Origin: Paenibacillus sp. FSL H8-0048
GTDB taxonomy: Bacteria > Bacillota > Bacilli > Paenibacillales > Paenibacillaceae
Reading direction: 5' to 3'
Assembly (NCBI RefSeq): GCF_038002825.1
Contig: NZ_JBBODF010000001.1
Coordinates: 806,001-870,000, forward strand
Length of the DNA stretch: 64,000 nucleotides
Below the pieces are notes generated by a model. The model did no database searches and had not been told where the DNA came from. It saw only the letters and a list, made by a program, of their open reading frames with translations. The position numbers and the translations under genes are program-made. Shown here one piece after another: positions 42,174-49,325 of this stretch; the first letter of the stretch is position 1, and every line of letters begins with the position of its first letter.

Positions 42174-43139
42174 TTATGCAAGCCCGGCCTTCCAGGCTTC
42201 CCGGTTCAATTCGCCATTCACCGCAGCAGCAGCCACTGCGCCTGATGCGGCAGCAGCGATAGATTGATGCATCATGGTGGCGGCATCCCCGGCGGCGTAT
42301 ATCCCAGGTACGCTGGTCTGAGCGAACTCGTTAACTTCAAGGACGCCCATCTCGGTTATCCCGCAGCCCAGGGATTCCGGCAGATCCGTTCCCGGAGCCA
42401 GCTCGGGCTTGAAGAAGATACCGCTACACGGAATTTCTGTTCCATCGATAAGCTTCACATGATTAACCTTGCCCTCCCTGGAAGAAATCTCACGAATCGG
42501 GGCATCGTATAATGGGATATCGTGAGCTCGCAATTCCTCGCGTTCCGCTTCTGTGAGCTCATCGGGTCCATTCGTGCAGACCGCGAACTGCTTCGTCCAA
42601 CCGTATAACAACGGTGCCAGATGCATGAGTGCAGCCCCTCTGCTGATGACCACCAGCGGCTGATCTCTTAATTCCCAGCCATCGCAGTACGGACAGACAA
42701 AGGCGCTTTTCCCGTACACCTCGGCAAGTCCCGGAATGTCCAGCCTGCGATCCTTCATGCCTGCGGCGAACAGCAGCTTCTTGCTGGTAATCTTAAGCCC
42801 TGAAGCTGTCTCCAGCAGGAAGGCTCCATCCTCGCCAGTAACAGACGTTATGGTATCTTCAATATGAGAGACGGACGGATAAGCCCGAAGTTGCTCGATG
42901 GCAATCCGCCGGAGTTCAAACGGAGCAATCCCGTCCCGGGTCAGGAAGCCATGCGCTTCCCGGGTGACCGCATTACGCGGACGCCCGGCATCTATAACCA
43001 TCGTCCGTTTGCGTGCCCGGCCCAGCATCAGCGCAGCATTAAGCCCCGCAGGCCCTCCTCCGATAATGACTACATCAGCGTTCGCTGTATCTGATACATT
43101 TACATTTGCTGCTGCATCAGCGTTTTCCAGGTTCTTCAT
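42174..43139 (-). CDS. Thioredoxin-reductase-like NAD(P)/FAD oxidoreductase
   Basis: A 321-residue two-dinucleotide-domain flavoprotein. After a 20-residue Ala/Asn-rich N-terminal extension comes DVVIIGGGPAGLNAALMLGR (FAD). CPYCDGWELRDQPL carries a CxxC disulfide, and PGIYAAGDAATMMHQSIAAA is the second FAD site. The NAD(P) domain lacks a clear GxGxxA in VVISRGAALMHLA, so cofactor preference is unclear. No thioredoxin gene adjoins it. It resembles stand-alone TrxR-like proteins of Firmicutes that reduce small disulfides or serve as oxidases. RBS AAGGAGG. Confidence 0.87.
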   Translation of the reverse strand: MKNLENADAAANVNVSDTANADVVIIGGGPAGLNAALMLGRARKRTMVIDAGRPRNAVTREAHGFLTRDGIAPFELRRIAIEQLRAYPSVSHIEDTITSVTGEDGAFLLETASGLKITSKKLLFAAGMKDRRLDIPGLAEVYGKSAFVCPYCDGWELRDQPLVVISRGAALMHLAPLLYGWTKQFAVCTNGPDELTEAEREELRAHDIPLYDAPIREISSREGKVNHVKLIDGTEIPCSGIFFKPELAPGTDLPESLGCGITEMGVLEVNEFAQTSVPGIYAAGDAATMMHQSIAAAASGAVAAAAVNGELNREAWKAGLA

Positions 43140-43258
43140 TTTGTAATTCCTCCTTGTGTGTGGTGGGTGTTAGGTGGTGTGCGGGTGGGTGACGGCGGGC
43201 AATTATCGCAGATATTAGAGACTTCTGTAGTCTGCAATTATTGCAAAAAAATAGACCC

Positions 43259-43393
43259 CGCATCTCCATCGTCCACATGTGTCGCCAATCTGTATTGCAC
43301 AGCTGTATCTACCAATCTGTAATGAACATCTGCGCCGGCCAATCTACATGGTCCACTCTACATCACCTATCTGTAATACACATCTGCATCACC
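43259..43393. repeat. Degenerate 27-bp tandem repeat (five units)
   Basis: Units start at 43259, 43286, 43313, 43340 and 43367. Consensus start is CAATCTGTAATGNACATCTG, with later positions more variable; unit 1 (43259) is the most diverged. The unit length is exactly 27 bp throughout. It lies in the gene-free stretch 43140-43856, downstream of the reductase's start region. Confidence 0.7.
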
Positions 43394-43596
43394 TCAATTA
43401 AAGACTATGTGTGTCTATAATAACTTCGAATTTAAATGATGTCAATTGCAGTGATTCTTGGCTTTTGCTGATTGAACAATTAATAGAAGGATTGTACACA
43501 TCCAGCTCACACCACCCCGCAGTCTGCAAGGGGCTGGCAGTGAACTTTGCGCTTGGATAGAGGATGAAACTGGGATATGTAGGTTTGCTGGAATGC

Positions 43597-43796
43597 ATTT
43601 AGTTGGATTTTCTCCACTTGCTGAGGAACGTATGGTCCACGCTGGAGAAGCAATTGGAAAAACGGCACTTAAATACTTACACTTTACCCGAAACGGCCCA
43701 ATCCGTGAGCAGCAGTTGCTGTTTTTCCACTTGTTTCAGGACATTCCTCAGAAAGCGGGAAATTAAGATACGTATATCCATTTATTTGCCGGCAAG
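43597..43796. repeat. Dispersed intergenic repeat, family I, copy 3
   Basis: Blocks in order: TTTAGTTGGATTTTCTCCAC, CAATTGGAAAAACGGCACTT, ATCCGTGAGCAGCAGTTGCT, GTTTTTCCACTTGTTTC and AAATTAAGATACGTATATCC. The third to fifth blocks match the inverted copy at 30636-30829 nearly perfectly, and the first, second and last match 307-492. The rest of the gap 43140-43856 holds only the 27-bp repeat. Confidence 0.65.
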
Positions 43797-43856
43797 GCAG
43801 AGGTGGCTTAATCACATCCGCCTTGTTCGCACCGGTATTCACCTTCCGCCGGCCGG

Positions 43857-44606
43857 TTATGCCTGCAAATAACCGATAATCTCCATCTTGCCGCCTATTC
43901 TGGACTGAAGTTCTCTAATCTTACGTTCCTCTGCCGCAAAAATCACCGCTGTCGCCGGCCCCCCGGATGCCTGTAGCTTATCGGCTATTCCAGGCACCGG
44001 CTGGAAGCCGCAGCCGTTCAGCTCCGCGAGCAGCTCTGATTCATATCCTGCTCCCTTAGATCCGACCGGGTGAATGTCATGGACCTCCGGCGCAGCTGCC
44101 AGAAGCTGAAGCTGCCGGATGGTACACTGGCTTGCTTCCTGCTCCAGAACAGCGCTTCCTACCAGCAGTTCGCCCAGCATCACTATACAATCCCCAATAC
44201 GTGAACACCCCACCTTCAACTGCGTCTCATCCGAGTCCCCAATCACAGTGATTCCGATACCGGTCTGGCAGGTCACGAAATTATCCTCGGTACTGCCGTT
44301 CACGTGGGCGGCAGTCAATCCGGCTTCCTCAAGCAGCTTGCGGATGCCCCGGATAATCTCATTTCCTGTAGGCTCCTTTTCTACCGCCAGGGTATCGATG
44401 ACCGTTAAGACCTCCGCCCCCACAGACAATACCTCCATTACTGCAACTCTGGCCGCATAATAGCCTGCAACAGCAGGCGGGGTCTGCACGGCATCCATCG
44501 GCTTATTCCCGATGCTGGCGCTGGAATCACAGCCGATGACCAGCAAGCGGCCTCCCCCTCTCCGCACTATAGTCAGATCACGGATTCGCTGAACTTGCGG
44601 TTTCAT
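43857..44606 (-). CDS. PurM/AIR-synthase-like kinase, probable alpha-ribazole kinase (CblS-like)
   Basis: A 249-residue protein of the PurM/ThiL/SelD fold. RDLTIVRRGGGRLLVIGCDS and the following SASIGNKP and VAGYYAARVAVMEVLSVGAE build the ATP-phosphate site, and EPTGNEIIRGIRKLLEEAGL and NGSTEDNFVTCQTGIGITVI are further conserved segments. From memory these match CblS, the alpha-ribazole kinase that, with transporter CblT, salvages the lower ligand of cobalamin in Listeria and Geobacillus. CblT was not found in the window, so the specific substrate is an inference. Its ATG overlaps the AraC gene's stop by 4 bp. Confidence 0.65.
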   Translation of the reverse strand: MKPQVQRIRDLTIVRRGGGRLLVIGCDSSASIGNKPMDAVQTPPAVAGYYAARVAVMEVLSVGAEVLTVIDTLAVEKEPTGNEIIRGIRKLLEEAGLTAAHVNGSTEDNFVTCQTGIGITVIGDSDETQLKVGCSRIGDCIVMLGELLVGSAVLEQEASQCTIRQLQLLAAAPEVHDIHPVGSKGAGYESELLAELNGCGFQPVPGIADKLQASGGPATAVIFAAEERKIRELQSRIGGKMEIIGYLQA

Positions 44607-45493
44607 AGTTTTGATCCTCCTGTATCTTTGTCGTTCCCGTTCCTCAGTCCGGCCCGGTATTCGCTCGGCGGCATACCGGCAGCTTTGCGGAATTGCTTGG
44701 AGAAATACAAGGCATCATTGAAGCCGACGGAAGAGGCCACTTGTTCAATCGTCAGCATGCTGCCCAGCAGCTCCCGGGCCTTGTCCATTCTGATTTTTAG
44801 CAAAAACTGCTTGGGCGACAGGCCGGTCCGCTGCTTGAACGCCTTGGATAAATGCACCCGGTGATAGCCGAGCGAGGACGCGAGATGATCGATGCTGATC
44901 TGCTGATGGTATTGCAGCGAGATCCAGCGGATCGCCTGGTCGATCTGCCGGTCGATCATCTCCGGCATCCCGGACGGATTCGGCGGCAAGGCGCTTAAAT
45001 TATCCCGTCCGAACTGATGCAGCAGCAGCCGTGCCCAGCCTGACGCCTCCAGACTCTCCAGCCGCGGATATGCGGATTGCTTGAATGACAAGCGGATACG
45101 TTCATATAAGCTGTGCAATTCAGGTACGTTGCCGGAAGACAGAAAGGGCTGCTCCCTGGTAATGCCCACAGCTCTAAGCAGATCCAGAACACCGATCCCC
45201 TGCAGGGCTACCCACGCATAATGCCACGGAATATCCGGGTCAGCCTTATAGCTGAATAAGGACCCGGGCATAATCACGAAGGTATCTCCCGCCCGGCACT
45301 CGGCCGTGAACATCCCGCACTCGAAGAGGCCTCCGCCCTCCAGAACGGTATGTATTAAGTAGAAATCATGTACGGACGGTCCAATGGTATGTCCGGGAAG
45401 CGGTCTCCCCTCGCCGCTGAACAGCACGGACATATCCTGCTCATCCGGCGTCAGGTTAATGGCCAGAGTGAACTCGTAATGATCCGGATTCAT
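44603..45493 (-). CDS. AraC family regulator with cupin sensor (candidate melA regulator)
   Basis: A 296-residue regulator: an N-terminal AraC-binding cupin (HDFYLIHTVLEGGGLFECGM; AGDTFVIMPGSLFSYKADPD; WHYAWVALQG) and a C-terminal double HTH (IDHLASSLGYHRVHLSKAFK; VASSVGFNDALYFSKQFRKA). Start ATG 45493 has GGAGGAATG upstream, preferred to 45529. It is divergent from the GH4 alpha-galactosidase gene with a 136-bp shared upstream region, the usual arrangement for an RafR/MsmR-type activator of alpha-galactoside use (inference). Confidence 0.9.
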   Translation of the reverse strand: MNPDHYEFTLAINLTPDEQDMSVLFSGEGRPLPGHTIGPSVHDFYLIHTVLEGGGLFECGMFTAECRAGDTFVIMPGSLFSYKADPDIPWHYAWVALQGIGVLDLLRAVGITREQPFLSSGNVPELHSLYERIRLSFKQSAYPRLESLEASGWARLLLHQFGRDNLSALPPNPSGMPEMIDRQIDQAIRWISLQYHQQISIDHLASSLGYHRVHLSKAFKQRTGLSPKQFLLKIRMDKARELLGSMLTIEQVASSVGFNDALYFSKQFRKAAGMPPSEYRAGLRNGNDKDTGGSKL

Positions 45494-45629
45494 GCAACAT
45501 TCCTCCATATCTATCTTGTCTTTCTCCATAGGCGGAACTTCGGTTCTATTCTATAGTGATTATAGATGAAACAAGCGAAAAAAGCTTCTGAAACCTAATA
45601 TCCCACAACCAACAGGAGGTTAGACTCTT

Positions 45630-46928
45630 ATGTCTAAAGTTACATTTATCGGTGCCGGAAGTACAGTATTCGCCAAAAACGTCCTCGGAGATATCATGGC
45701 TACGCCCGCTCTGCAGGGCTTCGAGCTTGCCCTATATGATATCGATCTGCAGCGACTGAATGACTCTGCCAGCATGCTCCAGAATCTGAAGAAAAGCAGC
45801 GGCAGCACGTGTACCGTCAGTATGTATACCGACCGCAAGGAGGCGCTGCGCGGTGCCAAATATGTAGTGAATGCCATTCAGGTCGGCGGGTACGATCCTT
45901 GTACGATTACGGATTTTGAGATTCCCAAGAAATACGGCTTGCGCCAGACGATTGCAGATACTGTAGGCATTGGCGGCATCTTCCGCAATCTGCGCACCAT
46001 TCCGGTTATGCTGGATTTTGCAGCGGATATCCGTGAGGTGTGCCCGGATGCGCTGTTCCTGAACTATACGAACCCGATGGCCGTACTGACGAATGTCATG
46101 AACACCTACGGCGGCGTGAATACTATTGGACTCTGTCACAGCGTGCAGCAGTGTATCCCTGGATTATTCGACCACCTCGGCATTGACAAGACAGGGGTTC
46201 AAGCCAAAATCGCCGGCATCAACCACATGGCCTGGCTGCTTGAAGTCACCAAAGACGGCGAGGACCTGTACCCGGAGATCAAACGGCGTGCGGCCGCGAA
46301 GCAGCTTGAGCCTCACTACGACATGGTCCGCTATGAGATGATGCTGAAATTCGGCTACTACATTACCGAGTCCTCCGAGCATAACGCAGAGTATCATCCG
46401 TACTTCATCAAGCGGAACTACCCGGAGCTGATCGAACGCTTCCAGATTCCGCTGGACGAATATCCGCGCCGCTGTGTGGAACAGATTAAGGACTGGGAGC
46501 AGATGCGCGGAGATCTGGTAAATAATCAGGATCTGACACATGAGCGTTCCCATGAGTATGCCTCCTACATCCTGGAAGCCATGGAGACGGATGTGCCGTT
46601 CAAGATCGGCGGGAATGTGATGAACACGGGCCTGATCACCAATCTGCCGCGCGAAGCCTGTGTCGAGGTGCCTTGCCTCGTGGACAGAAGCGGCGTAACG
46701 CCAACCTTCGTGGGCGATCTGCCTCCGCAGTGCGCAGCGCTGAACCGGACCAATATCAACACCCAACTCCTGACTATCGAAGCCGCTATGACCCGCAAAA
46801 AGGACCATATCTACCACGCCGCCATGCTGGACCCGCATACCGCCGCCGAGCTGTCGATGGACGACATTGTCAACATGTGCGATGATCTGATAGCGGCTCA
46901 TGGTGACTGGCTGCCGAAGTATCAATAA
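45630..46928 (+). CDS. melA: GH4 alpha-galactosidase (MelA type)
   Basis: A 432-residue GH4 enzyme that uses NAD+ and a divalent metal to hydrolyse alpha-galactosides by an oxidation-elimination route. VTFIGAGSTVFAKNVLGDIM binds NAD; NAIQVGGYDPCTITDFEIPK and FLNYTNPMAVLTNVM are family segments; GLCHSVQQCIPGL contains the metal-binding Cys and His (CHSVQ, the alpha-galactosidase version rather than CH(N/S)xx of other GH4 specificities), with a second His in AGINHMAWLLE. It is cytoplasmic and has a strong AGGAGG RBS. It stands alone; no alpha-galactoside importer adjoins it. Confidence 0.94.
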   Translation: MSKVTFIGAGSTVFAKNVLGDIMATPALQGFELALYDIDLQRLNDSASMLQNLKKSSGSTCTVSMYTDRKEALRGAKYVVNAIQVGGYDPCTITDFEIPKKYGLRQTIADTVGIGGIFRNLRTIPVMLDFAADIREVCPDALFLNYTNPMAVLTNVMNTYGGVNTIGLCHSVQQCIPGLFDHLGIDKTGVQAKIAGINHMAWLLEVTKDGEDLYPEIKRRAAAKQLEPHYDMVRYEMMLKFGYYITESSEHNAEYHPYFIKRNYPELIERFQIPLDEYPRRCVEQIKDWEQMRGDLVNNQDLTHERSHEYASYILEAMETDVPFKIGGNVMNTGLITNLPREACVEVPCLVDRSGVTPTFVGDLPPQCAALNRTNINTQLLTIEAAMTRKKDHIYHAAMLDPHTAAELSMDDIVNMCDDLIAAHGDWLPKYQ

Positions 46929-46963
46929 TTTCCAGCCTATATTTTAGGGGTACCTCCATAGCA

Positions 46964-47009
46964 AAGGCAGCAATCCTCCGTAACAGGGGAATTGCTGCCT
47001 TATATTTTT
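46964..47009 (+). terminator. Bidirectional terminator between convergent melA and G2-peptidase genes
   Basis: AAGGCAGCAAT (46964-46974) and ATTGCTGCCTT (46991-47001) form a perfect 11-bp stem, followed by ATATTTTT on the plus strand and TTTGC on the minus strand. It lies 36 nt after melA and 26 nt after the stop of the minus-strand gene. Confidence 0.85.
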
Positions 47010-47034
47010 GAACTGCGCTCGTTTGCAGAACCAT

Positions 47035-48291
47035 TTATTTCACATAAATTTTAATTTGATTAGGTGCCGTTCTCGCAAGAACGCGGTAGCCTTCTGCAGA
47101 AGCGGTTGCCACTCCGTTCTCACCAGCCAGACAATATCCGTTCACCTGACAAGTTCCATCATCACGGACCAGCAGCTTGCCCATGGTTCCTACTGCTACC
47201 CACTCTGGACGATCAATCCTCGGCACATATTTTTGAGAAGGGTTGAATTGGGGATTGACCGCAGCCGCCTTCACAGAATGTGCATGTGCGAGAACATTGC
47301 CCTCGCTGTCTGTCACGGCCTCTACTTCCCGATCTTCATATCTAACCCTGCCCCATTCATCTCTTTCATATTTGCCTTTCCAGTTCAAGGGGCTTGCATC
47401 GCCAAGGACAGAGGGCTTTGCACTGACCACGCCCAAGATATATTTGTCTGCCGGCGTTGCTCTTCTTACCCGCTCCCCATCGGTGGTCACAAAATAACCC
47501 GGCTCCATCGGCAATCCATCCACCGTTTCAAACATTTCGGCATAATCTGCCCCAGGATTTATTACGGTGCCTTGAAGGTATAAATTCCCGGTAGAACCCT
47601 GAAGAACAGCAGCCAGGTCAGGATTGCCTGGAGTACCATTGGCTAAGTGCCAGGAACCGGGGTATAACGTCTGACCAAAGGAACCCATAATGTGAGCTTC
47701 AAAGTGTTCTTCAAGAACAACTGTAGAATTACCTTCAGCATGAGAGTTCTGAGCACCTGCAATTGTAGAAGAACCTTCTGCATGAGAAAAGTTTGCATTC
47801 GCCTCAGTGAACGAACCTTCTGCATGAGCAGAAAGCCCATTGGCCTGAGTGAAGAAGCCTTCTGCATGAGCAGCACCATCAGAAGCTACAGTCAGGTAGC
47901 CTTCGGAATGGGCGTAATCACCACTTGCAGTGCTCTGATTACCTTCCGCATGTGAAGCCACACCCGAAGCTGTCGTCTGCGCACCCTCAGCGTGAGCTTG
48001 AGGTGCGGAAGCAACAGTTAAACCTCCTTCAGCGTGGGCAGCGTCACTGATTGCATAGGTCTTGTAGCCTTCCGCATGTGCGGCCGGTGCTGTGGCAAGT
48101 GTTCCATTTCCTTCGGCATGGGCCGTATCCAAAAATGCAATGGTCTGGTACCCTTCCGCATGAGCCGCAGAAGCACTGGCCGTGGTCTCAAACCCCTCGG
48201 CATGAGAAGCAAAGCCGCTGGCGGTAGTGGAGTTCCCCTCTGCATGTGAGCAAGATCCGGAAGCGGTCTGATTGCATCCTTCATCTGCCAT
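47035..48291 (-). CDS. YadA-head-repeat protein with C-terminal peptidase G2 domain
   Basis: A 418-residue protein. The N-terminal half is 13 exact 14-residue repeats of the YadA/hemagglutinin head type, each ending in S/A-HAEG (one HSEG), for example TTASGFASHAEGF; these build a left-handed trimeric beta-roll. The C-terminal half (about 195-418), with GNLYLQGTVINPGADYAEMF and ILGVVSAKPSVLGDASPLNW, matches the peptidase G2 (intramolecular-chaperone autoprotease) domain known from phage tail-associated proteins. There is no signal peptide, LPXTG motif or membrane anchor. RBS TTAGGAGGAATGG. It may be a spore- or phage-derived fibre (inference). Confidence 0.88.
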   Translation of the reverse strand: MADEGCNQTASGSCSHAEGNSTTASGFASHAEGFETTASASAAHAEGYQTIAFLDTAHAEGNGTLATAPAAHAEGYKTYAISDAAHAEGGLTVASAPQAHAEGAQTTASGVASHAEGNQSTASGDYAHSEGYLTVASDGAAHAEGFFTQANGLSAHAEGSFTEANANFSHAEGSSTIAGAQNSHAEGNSTVVLEEHFEAHIMGSFGQTLYPGSWHLANGTPGNPDLAAVLQGSTGNLYLQGTVINPGADYAEMFETVDGLPMEPGYFVTTDGERVRRATPADKYILGVVSAKPSVLGDASPLNWKGKYERDEWGRVRYEDREVEAVTDSEGNVLAHAHSVKAAAVNPQFNPSQKYVPRIDRPEWVAVGTMGKLLVRDDGTCQVNGYCLAGENGVATASAEGYRVLARTAPNQIKIYVK

Positions 48292-48392
48292 AAGCCATTC
48301 CTCCTAATATTGTGGTTTTTATGGTCCTGCCCTACACAATATTGCGGACTTGATGGAATGGACACGGCATGTCTCCCGGGTACAAAACACTA

Positions 48393-48468
48393 TTTATCGG
48401 ACCGGAGAGATCTTATCCCCGCGAAAACGCGACCTTTTGCAGCGTAACGGACTCAGGCGACCTTATAG
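48393..48468. repeat. Dispersed intergenic repeat, family II, copy 2
   Basis: TATCGGACCGGAGAGATCTT with ATCCCC (48396-48420) and GCGTAACGGACTCAGGCGAC with CTTAT (48443-48467), joined by a CCTTTTGCA linker, match 54054-54127 in inverse orientation across about 75 bp. It is in the 48292-48505 gap between the G2 peptidase and ABC genes; no gene is there. Confidence 0.7.
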
Positions 48469-48505
48469 TCTCTCTATGCGTTTATGCCTTCTCTGCAATG
48501 TATTT

Positions 48506-49279
48506 TCACCCCAATGTGAGCCATCTCCGGCTATGATGCTCCTGCACCTCAACCGGGGTATCGAAGAAATCACTGAGCACCCCGGATTTCAGACACTCCG
48601 TCGTCTTGTCCGCTTTGTAGATTTCCCCTTTCTTAACCAGCAGGGTATGCGTGAAGCAGGCAGTAATCTCCTCGATATGATGGGTCACATACAGCAAGGT
48701 AGGGCCCCCTTCCTGCTTGGTGATCTTCTCGATCATCTGCAGCAGCTGCTCCCGCGCAAAAATATCCAGTCCCGTACAAGGCTCGTCCAGGATGAGCAGA
48801 TCAGGATTTGCAATGAGCGCCCTGGCGATAAGAATTTTCTGGCGTTGTCCCTGTGATAAGGTATCATATGTGCGCGATGCCAAAGCCGAACAATCCAGGA
48901 ATTCCAGCAGATCCTCTGCCTGCTTCAGGTCCTGTTCTTCTGTCTTGTCGTATAGCCCGATCGTGGCAAATTTGCCGCTCAGAATGATGTTCAGTGCCGT
49001 CTGATGGCCGTACAGCTTCTGCTGCAAAGAGGTGCTGACCCAGCCGATCCGCTTACGCAGCTCTCTCAGGTCCACATCGCCGAAGCGGTGGCCCAGCACC
49101 TCTACCTGTCCCTCTGTCGGCCAGATGTAGCCGTTCACAACGTTCAGCATGGTCGTCTTGCCTGAGCCGTTCAGACCGACTATGCACCAGTGCTGTCCCT
49201 CATGTACCTGCCAATTCATATCGTGCAGAATCATTGTCTGCTCACGCCGCCAGGATACCTTTTCTAGCGATATAATCAT
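48506..49279 (-). CDS. Stand-alone ABC ATPase (YlmA/ModF-like)
   Basis: A 257-residue ATPase: Walker A GLNGSGKTTMLNVVNG, signature TLSQGQRQKILIARALI, Walker B LLILDEPCTGLDIFA, and switch His in LLYVTHHIEEI. The EGQHWCIVGLNGSGKTTML context resembles Bacillus YlmA and E. coli ModF. Start ATG 49279 is chosen over an upstream ATG because MIISLEKVSW is the normal beginning; the RBS is only a GGGGGG run about 12 nt away. No permease adjoins it. It is 46 nt after the rifampin phosphotransferase gene and probably co-transcribed. Confidence 0.85.
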   Translation of the reverse strand: MIISLEKVSWRREQTMILHDMNWQVHEGQHWCIVGLNGSGKTTMLNVVNGYIWPTEGQVEVLGHRFGDVDLRELRKRIGWVSTSLQQKLYGHQTALNIILSGKFATIGLYDKTEEQDLKQAEDLLEFLDCSALASRTYDTLSQGQRQKILIARALIANPDLLILDEPCTGLDIFAREQLLQMIEKITKQEGGPTLLYVTHHIEEITACFTHTLLVKKGEIYKADKTTECLKSGVLSDFFDTPVEVQEHHSRRWLTLG

Positions 49280-49325
49280 GTTCTTGGTGTTCCCCCCTGC
49301 CCTCATAGTAGTCTTTAATGAAATA

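Noticed and set aside
46164..46925. 253-residue minus-strand frame opposite melA
   Set aside because: Antisense shadow of a well-conserved GH4 gene; no RBS or domain.
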